A stretch of DNA of 64,000 nucleotides from an uncultured Bacteroidales bacterium (GTDB taxonomy: Bacteria > Bacteroidota > Bacteroidia > Bacteroidales > Paludibacteraceae): NCBI GenBank assembly GCA_900319105.1, contig ONND01000002.1, positions 1-64,000 of the forward strand. The letters run 5' to 3'. Within the stretch, counting starts at the first letter, position 1; every line of letters begins with the position of its first letter. The position numbers were made by a program, and so were the translations under genes. Below the pieces are notes generated by a model. That model did not search any database. It was not told where the DNA came from and saw only the letters and a list, made by a program, of their open reading frames with translations. Below, in pieces: positions 50,233-59,698 of the stretch.

Positions 50233-51715
50233 TAAGACATATCTGCTCTGCCTGCTTGCGCTCGTTGTTACAGCGTGCAAGAAGAGCGAGAATCAACCTG
50301 ACGAACCGACCATCGACTCCCATCCGGAGTTGGTGGCGGCTTGTCAGCATATAGAGGGTGGCGGTGCTGCGGTGACAGGAGGTGACGGCGGTACGGTTTA
50401 CTGGGTAAGCCGCCTGGACGATGCGCTCAATCCCAATACCGGTAAACCGATGAACGGTACGCTCCGTTATGCGGTTTCGCAGTTAGGCGCACGGCGAGTA
50501 CTATTCTCCGTTGCTGGTACGATTCACTTGAATAGCGAACTGCGTATCAAGAATCATAATCTTACGATTGATGGTCAATCGGCTCCCGGAGACGGAATAT
50601 GTATTGCGGACTACCCGCTTATCATCAATGCCAATAATGTCATCGTGCGGTTTATCCGAGTCCGTTTGGGCGATACCTACGTAGGAGATAACGATGCCGT
50701 TTCTGTTAATGAATCGAATGGGGTAGTATTGGATCACCTCTCTTGTTCTTGGTCTATTGACGAGTGCATAAGTTGTTATGGCAATGAGAATTTCACCATG
50801 CAGTATTGCTTAGCAACAGAGGCACTCCGTATTTCCAAACATTCCAAGACAGCTACTCCGGATGACCCGCATGGCTATGGCGGTATTTGGGGTGGTAGAA
50901 ATGCTACCTTCCATCATAACCTGCTCGCCCATAATGACAGCCGCAACCCGCGGTTCGATCATGATTATGTGGATTCGAAATCTGCCGGACCGATTGACTA
51001 CGTCAATAATGTCGTCTATAACTGGGGCGGCAACTCGGCGTATGGAGGCGAGGGAACCAACCAAGGTGCCGGAGGAAGACATATCAATTTTGTCAACAAT
51101 TACTACAAGCCCGGTCCGGCAACGAAATCCGGCGTGAAAACCCGTCTGGTCGGTCCTACTACCAAATGTGGTAATTGTGCAAACAAGCCCGGCGGAACGG
51201 TTGAACCCGGTAAATTCTATCTCACCGGCAACATCATGTACGGCTCCACGGATGTCACCAACAACAACTGGAATGGTGTTTTCCCGGATGATGCATCCAA
51301 AAAAGACCTCTGTAAAGCGGATAACCGTTGGACGGCTGGTCTAACGCCGCTCAAGAACGAACAGCGGGCAGATGAAGCCTATGAGACCGTTCTGGCGAAG
51401 GCCGGTTGTTCGCACGTACGCGACGCCGTGGATACGCGTATTATAAGCGAGGTGCGCGAGGGAAAATATACCTATCAGGGCTCGAATGGCTCAAAAAATG
51501 GACTCATCGATTCGCATACGGATGTGGGCGGATGGCCGGAACTCAAAGAAGGTACTGCTCCTGCCGATTCGGACTACGACGGTATGCCCGATGAATGGGA
51601 AGAGAAATACGGATTAAATCCAAAGGATGCCTCTGACGCCAAGAAAAAAACACTCGTCACGGGACATACCAATCTGGATGTCTATATGTGTCACAAGGTC
51701 TCGCATTTGTACTAA
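50219..51715 (+). CDS. Pectate lyase family 1 lipoprotein (PL1)
   Basis: The start at 50219 (MSLINKTYLLCLLALVVTAC) gives a lipoprotein signal; the ATG at 50207 only adds MTTT. The right-handed beta-helix of PL1 is seen in HNLTIDGQSAPGDGICIADY, VIVRFIRVRLGDTY, the Ca-binding DHLSCSWSIDECISCYGNEN, the catalytic-area ISKHSKTA...GYGGIWGGRN and RNPRFDHDY. A calcium-dependent beta-elimination of polygalacturonate is expected. The C-terminus has a short EF-hand/dockerin-like loop (DSDYDGMPDEWEEKYGLNPK). It starts inside the SusD gene end. Confidence 0.9.
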   Translation: MSLINKTYLLCLLALVVTACKKSENQPDEPTIDSHPELVAACQHIEGGGAAVTGGDGGTVYWVSRLDDALNPNTGKPMNGTLRYAVSQLGARRVLFSVAGTIHLNSELRIKNHNLTIDGQSAPGDGICIADYPLIINANNVIVRFIRVRLGDTYVGDNDAVSVNESNGVVLDHLSCSWSIDECISCYGNENFTMQYCLATEALRISKHSKTATPDDPHGYGGIWGGRNATFHHNLLAHNDSRNPRFDHDYVDSKSAGPIDYVNNVVYNWGGNSAYGGEGTNQGAGGRHINFVNNYYKPGPATKSGVKTRLVGPTTKCGNCANKPGGTVEPGKFYLTGNIMYGSTDVTNNNWNGVFPDDASKKDLCKADNRWTAGLTPLKNEQRADEAYETVLAKAGCSHVRDAVDTRIISEVREGKYTYQGSNGSKNGLIDSHTDVGGWPELKEGTAPADSDYDGMPDEWEEKYGLNPKDASDAKKKTLVTGHTNLDVYMCHKVSHLY

Positions 51716-51760
51716 TTGGTACACAATGACAAAAAATCTACATTTTTTGACAATAAATAC

Positions 51761-51791
51761 TTGTTTATATCCAAAAATTGTAGTAACTTTG
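51761..51791 (+). promoter_or_regulatory. Promoter of the 51852 gene
   Basis: TTGTTTATATCC at -33 and TAACTTTG at -7 with 20 bases between; leader about 55 bases. Confidence 0.85.
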
Positions 51792-51851
51792 CGGCAGATT
51801 TTGAAACACAACCCAATTAACATTTAATATTAACTCTAAAACAAAAACATT

Positions 51852-52514
51852 ATGAAGAAAATTTTCCTTTTTGCAGCTGCTGTTGTTGCAGCTATGACAG
51901 TTAACGCAGCATCGTTCACTGGTTTTGATGGTCGTGGCGGAGATCTGGGTGCTCAGATTGCAAGTGGTTTGCTCGCAGATGAAAACAATGTTACTCTTGT
52001 AGAGACATCGACAGGTAAGTATTCTATCCAGAATACTGACGCAGGTGACATGTCGTTTACACTGGGAGGCGTTCTTTTCTTCGGTTCTGACGCAAATGCA
52101 AAAAAAGACATTTACAAAACCTATAACACCTACATTCAGCCGAATGGTGCTAGACGTTCTGTAACTATTCCGACCGTTGCTGGTGAAAAAGTTCTGATCG
52201 GTGTTCAAGATGCAGTTACTTGTGCTGTAGAAGGTGCATCTGAAGGAGCAAGCATTAGCTTCAATGGATGGGGTACAGACAAAGATGTACTCAATACGCT
52301 GACCGCTACTGGTACTGAGATTGTACTTTGGTCTGATGACCGTGCAGAGACTCCTACTGCAGCTAAGTTCAAACTGGGCGTTATCCTTCCTGCTACAGCT
52401 CAAGGTGTAGAGAACGTTGACGCTGCTGCTAAGGCTGTTAAGACCTTTGAGAACGGTCAACTCGTTATCATCAAGAATGGTGTTAAGTACAACGCTCTCG
52501 GCGCTAAATTCTAA
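51852..52514 (+). CDS. Secreted protein of unknown function with short sorting-type tail (220 aa)
   Basis: Signal peptide MKKIFLFAAAVVAAMTVNAA, then a beta-rich body with no family I recognise (DAGDMSFTLGGVLFFGSDAN, VLIGVQDAVTCAVEGASEGA). The last 25 residues, AAKAVKTFENGQLVIIKNGV + KYNALGAKF, are like the tails of many secreted Bacteroidales proteins and resemble the middle of the type IX secretion sorting domain. It lies between the PL1 lyase and the GH28 gene, with its own promoter and terminator. A role in pectin handling is inferred from position only. Confidence 0.75.
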   Translation: MKKIFLFAAAVVAAMTVNAASFTGFDGRGGDLGAQIASGLLADENNVTLVETSTGKYSIQNTDAGDMSFTLGGVLFFGSDANAKKDIYKTYNTYIQPNGARRSVTIPTVAGEKVLIGVQDAVTCAVEGASEGASISFNGWGTDKDVLNTLTATGTEIVLWSDDRAETPTAAKFKLGVILPATAQGVENVDAAAKAVKTFENGQLVIIKNGVKYNALGAKF

Positions 52515-52527
52515 TTCACATTAGATT

Positions 52528-52570
52528 ATAAAGCAAAAATGGCTCGCACGCGCGAGCCATTTTTGTTTGT
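52528..52570. terminator. Strong bidirectional terminator
   Basis: AAAAATGGCTCGC-ACGC-GCGAGCCATTTTTG: 13 paired bases, A-run on one side and T-run on the other. It serves both the 51852 gene and the convergent GH28 gene. Confidence 0.92.
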
Positions 52571-52585
52571 ATGGTCTTTAGTCTC

Positions 52586-54109
52586 TTAATCGTTCTCTAA
52601 CGAACTACCATTCCACGTGATGTTCTTGCAATGCTTGATCTTGTTCTCACGCTGCGGGGTCATCACGCAATTCATGAAGGTTACTTTTTCGGCATATTCG
52701 ATCTCCATGCCCTCACGCGTGCCATACCAGTTTACGCCGTCGAAGAGCAGGTCATGTACCGGAAGACCCTTCAGACCCGTGATATCTACCGCTTTCTTGG
52801 CGTTTACACTGGTAATGTTGCGGAACGTGAAGTTGCTCCACTCCGGATAGAACTTGCTCTTGTCATCCGTGTCCGTTGCACCACGGCCACCTGCTGCGCG
52901 GTCGGCATAACCCGACTCGAAGAAGAAAGCCGCCTCACGGATATCCTTCATCGTGATGTTATAGCAGTAGATGTCTTGGCACCAACCGCCACGACCCGGA
53001 GCCGATTTGAAACGGCAACCGATATCCGTGCCGTCGAACATGCAATCCTTGACAATCAAACGCTGCATACCGCCGCAGAACTCTGAACCGATCACAAAGC
53101 CGCCGTGCGCACGATAGACGGTATCGTTGGTGATCAGGAAATCGCGTTGTGGACCTGCCTCTACGCCTTTCTGTCCTGCGCCGCCTTTCATACAGATGCC
53201 GTCGTCGCCGCAGTTAATATGACATCCGGCTATCAGAGCCACTTGTACATTACCCGGGTCCATCGCGTCGCCGTTCTGTGCCCACCACGGGCAATCTACC
53301 GTCACGTTTTCTATAATCAGGTTCTGCACGCGAGTAGGTACAATGTGGAATTTCGGACTGTTGCGAACCGTTACGCCCTCAATGATGACGTTCTTCGAAT
53401 CGGTGATATTTATGAGGTTCGGACGCATCTTCTCTTGAATCTCAGGAGTGGCGGCGATATTCGGAATACCCAATTCTTTATTCAGGTTGAACGGATACCA
53501 GAGACGGTAAGTCTTGTCGTCCTGACGAAGGGTGCCTCCTAATGCCTGTGCCTCTTCCCATACCTCCGGCAGTTTGCCGTCGCGAACCACTTTCTTCTCT
53601 TTGATAGGTCGCCAGATAAAGCCCTGACCGTCAATCACACCCTTTCCGGTAATACCGACGTTCTCCAGTTTGGAACCACGGATGAGAGCGTAGCATTTCT
53701 TGCTTCCGTCGCGCAGACTGTCGTCTTTCTGGACATATAGTTCCTTGTTTTCGCTGAAGAGGATAGTAGAGCCTTTGCTCAAATGCAGGTCAATGTTACT
53801 GCGCATCTGGATAGATCCGGTTTTCCAAACGCCTCTCGGCACAATAACGTGTCCGCCGCCTTGTTTGGACAGCTCTTTGATGGCGTTGTTAAACGCCTCC
53901 GTACAATCCGTTTTGCCGTCCGGCACTGCCCCATACTGAGCGATGTTGACCGACGTCGCAGGGAATTTCACTTCCTGTACGCGCTCGATTTGAATAGGTA
54001 GACCCTCATAATAATGGTCATACTTGCTTTGCGCATTCGCCGGAGTACTCATACTCCCGACACTCAGCGCCGCACCCAAAAATAGGGCTGAAAAGAGTTG
54101 TTTTTTCAT
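52586..54109 (-). CDS. GH28 family polygalacturonase-like enzyme
   Basis: 507 residues with signal peptide MKKQLFSALFLGAALSVGSM. GH28 beta-helix with SVNIAQYGAVPDGKTDCTEA, GVIDGQGFIWRPIKEKKVVR, and the catalytic aspartates in GDAMDPGNVQVALIAGCHIN (NGD..D pattern) and CGDDGICMKGG; then RAHGGFVIGSEFCGGM. It hydrolyses galacturonan backbones or removes galacturonic acid from chain ends. It acts with the PL1 lyase and the SusC/D pair in a pectin locus. Confidence 0.93.
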   Translation of the reverse strand: MKKQLFSALFLGAALSVGSMSTPANAQSKYDHYYEGLPIQIERVQEVKFPATSVNIAQYGAVPDGKTDCTEAFNNAIKELSKQGGGHVIVPRGVWKTGSIQMRSNIDLHLSKGSTILFSENKELYVQKDDSLRDGSKKCYALIRGSKLENVGITGKGVIDGQGFIWRPIKEKKVVRDGKLPEVWEEAQALGGTLRQDDKTYRLWYPFNLNKELGIPNIAATPEIQEKMRPNLINITDSKNVIIEGVTVRNSPKFHIVPTRVQNLIIENVTVDCPWWAQNGDAMDPGNVQVALIAGCHINCGDDGICMKGGAGQKGVEAGPQRDFLITNDTVYRAHGGFVIGSEFCGGMQRLIVKDCMFDGTDIGCRFKSAPGRGGWCQDIYCYNITMKDIREAAFFFESGYADRAAGGRGATDTDDKSKFYPEWSNFTFRNITSVNAKKAVDITGLKGLPVHDLLFDGVNWYGTREGMEIEYAEKVTFMNCVMTPQRENKIKHCKNITWNGSSLEND

Positions 54110-54232
54110 ACTGATTACGGTTAAATCTTTAGTTCTTATTTAGTTCTTCTTTGGTTCTTATTTAGTTCATCAACTGTCGTTTATGGTACCTTATTGTTAC
54201 CACTACGCAACGTTCTACCCCGGTCCGTACAA
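54110..54232. other. Upstream region of GH28 with tandem TTAGTTCTTAT words
   Basis: At 54129-54168 the word TAGTTCTTATTTAGTTC recurs with a 20-base offset (AGTTCTTATTTAGTTCTTCT, then GGTTCTTATTTAGTTCATCA). No consensus promoter was identified. It could be a binding site for a regulator of the GH28 gene or another member of the dispersed short-word repeats. Confidence 0.4.
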
Positions 54233-55870
54233 TTATTGTGCCAAATCGGCAATTTTGAGGGCCGCGTTAATGCCGTCAAGGGCGGAGGAGGTAATTCCTC
54301 CGGCATAGCCGGCTCCTTCGCCGCAGGGATAGAGCCCCGGTGTGGAAACGGATTGCAGGGTCTCCGGATCACGGATGATCCGCACGGCGCTACTGCTGCG
54401 GCTCTCCACACCTACGATCACGGCTTCGTTCGTCAGAAATCCCGGATACTTACGGTCAAAATCCCGGAATCCTTGTTGCAGTCTTTTGCCGATATGCGCC
54501 GGTAGCCACTGATCCAAACGGCTCGGTACGATCCCCGGCAAGTAACTGCATGGCGGCAGATCTTTGCTTGCTTTTCCTTCCACAAAATCCTTCATCCGCT
54601 GTGCCGGGGCACTACTTTTTCCCCCCTTCATGGGGGGAAAAAGGGGGGCTGGTTGGGCTTGCACTTGCCTGAATGCTTCGCGTTCGAGGGCTTCCTGGTA
54701 TTCGAGTCCGCGCAGCGGATCATCGCCGGGGATATCCTCCGGATTGATCTGTACAACCATGCCGGAGTTGGCATAGGGCGAGTTCCGATGGCTGGCACTC
54801 ATGCCGTTCACCACGCATGTCCCGGCGCTGCTGCCCGCCGGCACGATATGTCCGCCCGGACACATACAGAACGAATAGACCCCTCGCCCATCGACTTGCG
54901 TCACCATCGAGTAGGAGGCATTGCCGATATATTCAATCAACTGTGCGTTTTTGTCTTTGAGCACGGAGGACTGCCGGTGGCCGTCCGAATCGAGCAAGGT
55001 CTTTTGTCTTTGAGCGGCGCGGTTTTTCTTCTCATCCAGATGGTACATCAGCCTGTTAACCAGCTCCTGTGGATGTTCGGCGCGGACGCCCATTGCAAAA
55101 CCTTTCGTCTCCATCGCTACGCCTTCTGACGCCAACATCCGATAGGTATCATGCGCCGAATGCCCGATAGCCAATATCACAGGTCTGGAGTCCTTTGTAC
55201 CTTGTACATTGTCCCTTTGTACATCCTTGAGACTTGTCACGCAAGTCTCAAAATGGATTTCTCCGCCGTGCTCTATGATGCACTCGCGCATCTTCTTGAT
55301 GATGCCCGGCAGTTTGTCGCTGCCGATATGTGCGTGGGCTTCATAGAGTACCGAGTCCGGCGCTCCGAAATAATGGAAAATCTCCATCACCCGCTGCATG
55401 TTGCCTCTTTTTTTCGAGCGGGAGAAGAGTTTGCCGTCGGAGAACGTACCCGCGCCGCCTTCGCCGAAGCAGTAGTTGGACTCTTCGTTCAAGCCTTCGT
55501 TCCTGTTCAGCAACGCTATATCTTTCTTGCGTTCGCTCACTTCCTTGCCCCGCTCATAGATGATGGGTTTGATGCCGTGCTCCAGTAGAGTCAGCGCGGC
55601 AAACAGTCCCGCCGGCCCTGCTCCGATGATGATAACCTGCCTCTCCGCATTATGCACATCTTGAAAAACCGGTGGCTCATATAGCAAACCTCCCTCTCTT
55701 GAGGAGAGGGTCGGGGAGAGGTTTATAGGCTTCCCTTCGTCGTCCGTCAAGACAGTAAGATGCACCTTCAGCTCTCGCTGACGTGCATCCACTGAACGTT
55801 TCACTACCCGCCATTTCTGTTCGGCTTCGTGTGCCTCCTTCGGAGATAATATGTATTGCTTTGTGTCCAC
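54233..55870 (-). CDS. FAD-dependent oxidoreductase, COG2509 type
   Basis: 545 residues. Rossmann motif VIIIGAGPAGLFAALTLLEH near residue 76, then YERGKEVSERKKDIALLNRN, CFGEGGAGTFSDGKLFSRSK, and a C-terminal GLYPCGEGAGYAGGITSSAL. The substrate of this conserved family is unknown. Two GC-rich palindromic repeats are read in frame, giving NLSPTLSSREGGLLYEPP near residue 55 and PAPLFPPMKGGKSSAPAQ near 418; a third insert is DVQRDNVQGTKDSRP near 218. It lies downstream of recA. Confidence 0.9.
   Translation of the reverse strand: MDTKQYILSPKEAHEAEQKWRVVKRSVDARQRELKVHLTVLTDDEGKPINLSPTLSSREGGLLYEPPVFQDVHNAERQVIIIGAGPAGLFAALTLLEHGIKPIIYERGKEVSERKKDIALLNRNEGLNEESNYCFGEGGAGTFSDGKLFSRSKKRGNMQRVMEIFHYFGAPDSVLYEAHAHIGSDKLPGIIKKMRECIIEHGGEIHFETCVTSLKDVQRDNVQGTKDSRPVILAIGHSAHDTYRMLASEGVAMETKGFAMGVRAEHPQELVNRLMYHLDEKKNRAAQRQKTLLDSDGHRQSSVLKDKNAQLIEYIGNASYSMVTQVDGRGVYSFCMCPGGHIVPAGSSAGTCVVNGMSASHRNSPYANSGMVVQINPEDIPGDDPLRGLEYQEALEREAFRQVQAQPAPLFPPMKGGKSSAPAQRMKDFVEGKASKDLPPCSYLPGIVPSRLDQWLPAHIGKRLQQGFRDFDRKYPGFLTNEAVIVGVESRSSSAVRIIRDPETLQSVSTPGLYPCGEGAGYAGGITSSALDGINAALKIADLAQ
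54616..54657. repeat. GC-rich palindromic repeat, copy 1 (inside the oxidoreductase gene)
   Basis: CCCCCCTTCATGGGGGG followed by AAAAAGGGGGGCTGGTTGGG: a stem with a second G-rich arm, read in frame by the gene. Same plan as the copies at 55690, 55880 and 60342. Confidence 0.75.
55690..55722. repeat. GC-rich palindromic repeat, copy 2 (inside the oxidoreductase gene)
   Basis: CCTCCCTCTCTTGAGGAGAG then GGTCGGGGAGAGG. In frame it encodes LSPTLSSREGGLLY. Confidence 0.8.
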
Positions 55871-55879
55871 TTACTTATT

Positions 55880-55911
55880 CTCTCCCCTGTATGGGAGGGT
55901 TGGGGTGGGGC
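55880..55911. repeat. GC-rich palindromic repeat, copy 3 (recA downstream)
   Basis: CTCTCCCCTGTATGGGAG then GGTTGGGGTGGGG, between the recA stop and the next gene. It may act as the recA terminator hairpin, although no T-run follows. Confidence 0.75.
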
Positions 55912-55912
55912 G

Positions 55913-56953
55913 TCATTTACCCATCTTCGCCATAACGGCTTCCAGACCGAGTTCTTTGATCTTCTCGCCGATCTTAGCCTCGAGTTCTTCGCATAGGTCG
56001 GGGTTGTCATTCAGAACTGCTTTGACATTGTCGCGACCCTGACCCAGTTTGGTATCGCCGTATGAGAAGAACGAACCGCTCTTCTTGATGACATCGGTTG
56101 CTACGGCGAAATCCAGAATCTCACCGATCTTCGAGATGCCCTCGTTGAACATCAGGTCAAACTCGGCTTTCTTGAATGGAGGCGCCACTTTGTTCTTCAC
56201 CACTTTGACGCGCACTTGGTTACCTTTGATCTGCTCGCCGTCCTTGATCTGACCCGTCTTGCGGATGTCGAGACGTACCGAAGCGTAGAACTTGAGGGCG
56301 TTACCGCCGGTGGTCGTCTCGGGGTTGCCGAACATCACGCCGATCTTCTCGCGGAGCTGGTTGATGAAGATGACGGTAGTACCGGTCTTGTTCACCGAGG
56401 CGGTCATCTTACGCAGCGCCTGAGACATCAAACGAGCCTGCAGACCCACTTTGTTATCGCCCATGTCACCGGCAATCTCTGCTTTCGGAGTCAAGGCGGC
56501 TACGGAGTCAATGACAATCAGATCGACCGCTGCTGAACGGATCAGTTCGTCTGCTATATCGAGTGCCTGCTCGCCGCTGTCCGGCTGAGCGATCAGTAAC
56601 TCCGTGATGTTCACGCCGAGTTTCTCTGCGTAGAAACGGTCGAACGCGTGCTCGGCATCAATGATGGCGGCAATGCCACCTGCTTTCTGCACCTCCGCCA
56701 TCGCGTGGATAGCAAGGGTCGTCTTACCGGATGACTCCGGACCGTAAATCTCAATAATCCTGCCTTTCGGATAACCGCCTACCCCTAACGCGTAGTTCAA
56801 TCCCAGACTTCCGGTCGGGATCACCGGCACGTTCTCGATATTCTCGTCGCCTAATTTCATGATGGCACCTTTGCCATATTCTTTGTCAATCTTTGCCATC
56901 GCAGCCTGCAACGCTTTGAGCTTATCCGCCGATGGAGCTTGTTTCTCTGCCAT
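55913..56953 (-). CDS. recA: Recombinase RecA
   Basis: 346 residues. Walker A GPESSGKT (about 73-80), the [20 protein letters not shown] Walker B region, L1/L2 loops ([20 protein letters not shown]) and a short basic C-terminus. It forms filaments on single-stranded DNA and triggers self-cleavage of LexA/UmuD-type S24 proteins. That is relevant to the S24 domain fused to the specificity subunit at 9984. Confidence 0.98.
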   Translation of the reverse strand: MAEKQAPSADKLKALQAAMAKIDKEYGKGAIMKLGDENIENVPVIPTGSLGLNYALGVGGYPKGRIIEIYGPESSGKTTLAIHAMAEVQKAGGIAAIIDAEHAFDRFYAEKLGVNITELLIAQPDSGEQALDIADELIRSAAVDLIVIDSVAALTPKAEIAGDMGDNKVGLQARLMSQALRKMTASVNKTGTTVIFINQLREKIGVMFGNPETTTGGNALKFYASVRLDIRKTGQIKDGEQIKGNQVRVKVVKNKVAPPFKKAEFDLMFNEGISKIGEILDFAVATDVIKKSGSFFSYGDTKLGQGRDNVKAVLNDNPDLCEELEAKIGEKIKELGLEAVMAKMGK

Positions 56954-56986
56954 AATATATTTTTGTTTTTGATTTGTCTGCTTTGC

Positions 56987-58243
56987 TTATCGCATCTCGC
57001 GCACTAACATACCCGGATAGATAGATGACTTGTCGCCGGAGATGATATTAAAGCGCGTAGCGCCCAATTCTGCATTTACCGCTTCTTCTTCAGCCGCCAT
57101 GCAGCGGTTGTCCCATATATTCTTCGGGTCTGCTTTTAGCACGGCCTTGCGGTTATAATGGATCTTGCCTTCTTTGGTGAAGACGCGTTCCAGTACCTCG
57201 TATTTGGATTTCTCGTTCACACCTTCTTTCAACCCGATCTGCACCTCCACTTGTTTGTCCGGCAATATGGCGGATACAACATCCGTCACTTTGAATTGCG
57301 GATATTTGCGTTGCAGTTCTACGATATTTTTGTCCTGCGCACGCGTTAACACTTTACGGAACACATCTTCGGGTTTGTTGATGCCTCGCATCACGGTCTT
57401 GTCGCTTCGGGCGGTGTAGGAACCGAGTAATTCCAATTGGAACAAACTCTTGTCTGCGTCAAACGCTTTCGCCTTTTCCGGAGAAATAGAGGTTGAGTCG
57501 CAATAATACCGCAAGTAGAACTCATTGGCGATATCTTCGTTCCATTTGAGCTGGAATAGGTAGGTTGTGATGTCTACCGTGAAACCGGATACCATATCCG
57601 AGATGGACGAACCTAATTGGGCTATGGAGTTGCCTAAATCGCCCATGTTATTACCGGCACCGGCAATACCTGCTGCACCGCCGGCTATCTGGGCTGCTTG
57701 ACCGATCATGCCGAATACGGCGGTCGCCATTTGTGCTTTTTCTTCCTTGTCGATATACGAGATATCACTGATGAGCACAAATGTATTGGGGATCAACTCC
57801 GTGTCTGCGTCCGGGAGTACCGGCTTGCCGGATAGGGTATAGTTGGCGGCCATCTTTTCTCGGATAGAAACGGAATAGGCGGCGCGGTTAACGATGAGAT
57901 CTGTCATACATTCGCCGGTCTTCTTGTCTCGCTCGAACCATTTGGCTACCATTCGTTTGGCGATTTGGTTCTTCTCTACGAAACTGATAGCCGCCGCACG
58001 TACGTCTTTCTCTTTGGCTTTGGTGGACAAGCCCTGCACGATGCGCACGCTCAGACGGTGGTCGTTGTATTTGTCGGGTACTGGCATCGCAAGGCATGTG
58101 GTATAAATCTCGTCATACATGCGAGCACCCGGGTGCAACATGTAAACAGGATAGATGGATGCCCGGTTATAACGCTCTAAATCCTGTGCGGCGACTGGGC
58201 TGGAGAACCATAGAATCAATAGGAAGTAAAGTAGTTTTTTCAT
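56987..58243 (-). CDS. Secreted or envelope protein of unknown function (418 aa)
   Basis: Signal peptide MKKLLYFLLILWFSSPVAAQ. The middle has a Gly/Ala-rich low-complexity segment (GQAAQIAGGAAGIAGAGNNM, about 178-197) and the C-terminal part has beta-rich SLFQLELLGSYTARSDKTVM and VEVQIGLKEGVNEKSKYEVL, which looks like an SH3-like wall or lipoprotein domain. No family is recognised. It is followed, on the same strand, by recA after 33 bases, and preceded by two further envelope genes. Confidence 0.7.
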   Translation of the reverse strand: MKKLLYFLLILWFSSPVAAQDLERYNRASIYPVYMLHPGARMYDEIYTTCLAMPVPDKYNDHRLSVRIVQGLSTKAKEKDVRAAAISFVEKNQIAKRMVAKWFERDKKTGECMTDLIVNRAAYSVSIREKMAANYTLSGKPVLPDADTELIPNTFVLISDISYIDKEEKAQMATAVFGMIGQAAQIAGGAAGIAGAGNNMGDLGNSIAQLGSSISDMVSGFTVDITTYLFQLKWNEDIANEFYLRYYCDSTSISPEKAKAFDADKSLFQLELLGSYTARSDKTVMRGINKPEDVFRKVLTRAQDKNIVELQRKYPQFKVTDVVSAILPDKQVEVQIGLKEGVNEKSKYEVLERVFTKEGKIHYNRKAVLKADPKNIWDNRCMAAEEEAVNAELGATRFNIISGDKSSIYPGMLVREMR

Positions 58244-58254
58244 AGTGGGTCAGG

Positions 58255-58719
58255 TTAATAATCCCATAGTCCTTCAGGGATCTTGTCGTTAATGGTGAAT
58301 AGCATTTTTGTACCGGTCTGAAGCACTTTGCCATTTTCATCCCACCATGTAGCGCCGCCAAGGTTAGCATGGTATAGACAGCCGGCAAACCACTCTTTCC
58401 CGCGGAAAGAAGGACGGATAGGTGTCTCGCCGAAATGGAGCGGCGCGAAGGTGTATATCGGCTTGGCAATCTCTTTCCCGTTATCCTTCAGCAGCCCGAT
58501 GGTCTCGCCGATCATCACATTCGCGACACCGTGAGAGAACTCATACACTTTGTCGTATCGGTAGTCGGTCAGCGCAACGCCGTCGGGAGACATGAGGCGG
58601 TATTTATTTTGGTCGTTTTGCTCCCAATAGACATTCCCCTTCTGATCGGCGAACACAGGTCCGCCGACCAAAAAGGAAACAATCAGTATCAAAAAGATGG
58701 ATTTTATTGGATGCTCCAT
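58255..58719 (-). CDS. Secreted WG-repeat-like protein (154 aa)
   Basis: Signal peptide (IKSIFLILIVSFLVGGPVFA). The body carries repeats such as NKYRLMSPDGVALTDYRYDK and GLLKDNGKEIAKPIYTFAPL, which match the WG-type beta-hairpin repeat (xLxDxxGkxixxxxYd). Function unknown. It overlaps the upstream gene by 16 bases. Confidence 0.7.
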   Translation of the reverse strand: MEHPIKSIFLILIVSFLVGGPVFADQKGNVYWEQNDQNKYRLMSPDGVALTDYRYDKVYEFSHGVANVMIGETIGLLKDNGKEIAKPIYTFAPLHFGETPIRPSFRGKEWFAGCLYHANLGGATWWDENGKVLQTGTKMLFTINDKIPEGLWDY

Positions 58720-59573
58720 ATAACTTCAGGCATTTGCTTCACGTCGTAATTGACAGCCAAGCCGTTGTTCTTAATAGCTTTCTTGAGGCTCTTAACCAGA
58801 GCGTCTGCTTTGTTCACTACCTTGTAATCATTCGGCAGACTGAAATTAGCTGCATCTACCGGACCTTGTTTGCAATCGGTCAGCGTCTGCTCCATCGTGT
58901 AATACTCGGTGGTGGAGGTCTGTTGTACCAGAATGCCGTAGTACTCTAATTTGTACCCGGGAGCCGGTACTTTTACATAGTCCTTGCCGTCGATGTTGAT
59001 AGCCTCACTCTTGTCGCCTCCTACTTTTGCAAGTTCAGCCAAACCGTAGTTCGGGATGGCGCGGAAACCGTTGATCTCGGTCACCTCTTCGTCTGCAGCA
59101 GGCGCGATATAGGCGCAGGACATACGGAATTGGTTAGTCTTATACGCCGGATCCGTTACCTTCAACGCCGTTTTGAGGTTCATATACGCTACAATCAGAG
59201 TTCCTTCATTGCCGTCCAGAACAACAACACGACCCAACTCCGGGGTGAAAATCATCGCGCGGTTGTTTACGCCGTCCCATTTCTCATACGTCGTAAACTC
59301 GCCTTCCGGAAGCGCAGTGATGTACTTCTGAATCTCCATCATTTTCATTTGATTTTTAGCGATGGTTTTAGCCATCATCTTGGCCATTCCCTTGGTGCCC
59401 GCATCCATCGTAGTATCCTTGTCAATGAAGGCCTTGACATTCTCTACGATAACGTCAAAATTGTTCTCATAATGCATCGTTTGGCGCATAATGGTTGTTC
59501 CTGTGAACATGTTTTGAGCCATCAGCACGATTGAGCAAAGTGCAAGGCCGAGTAATAAAAATGTCTTTTTCAT
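58704..59573 (-). CDS. Secreted protein, DUF4412-like (289 aa)
   Basis: Signal peptide MKKTFLLLGLALCSIVLMAQ. The body FTGTTIMRQTMHYENNFDVI, WDGVNNRAMIFTPELGRVVV and YNKEY-like strands resemble DUF4412, a LolA-type lipid-binding fold of the periplasm. It is the first gene of the 59.6 to 55.9 kb series, with its own promoter at 59660-59690. Function unknown. Confidence 0.75.
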   Translation of the reverse strand: MKKTFLLLGLALCSIVLMAQNMFTGTTIMRQTMHYENNFDVIVENVKAFIDKDTTMDAGTKGMAKMMAKTIAKNQMKMMEIQKYITALPEGEFTTYEKWDGVNNRAMIFTPELGRVVVLDGNEGTLIVAYMNLKTALKVTDPAYKTNQFRMSCAYIAPAADEEVTEINGFRAIPNYGLAELAKVGGDKSEAINIDGKDYVKVPAPGYKLEYYGILVQQTSTTEYYTMEQTLTDCKQGPVDAANFSLPNDYKVVNKADALVKSLKKAIKNNGLAVNYDVKQMPEVIWSIQ

Positions 59574-59659
59574 ACGGCATAGCGGCGGTTATATCCCATC
59601 GCCTCTTCGGGTTTGTGAGTGTTTAAATAAGTAAGTCGATGTCTTCTATAAAGACGCTG

Positions 59660-59690
59660 CAAAGGTATATAAAAAAAACGACATATGCAA
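59660..59690 (-). promoter_or_regulatory. Promoter of the DUF4412-like gene
   Basis: On the minus strand TTGCATATGTC at -33 and TACCTTTG at -7 with 20 bases between; leader about 80 bases. Confidence 0.85.
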
Positions 59691-59698
59691 TAGTTATG

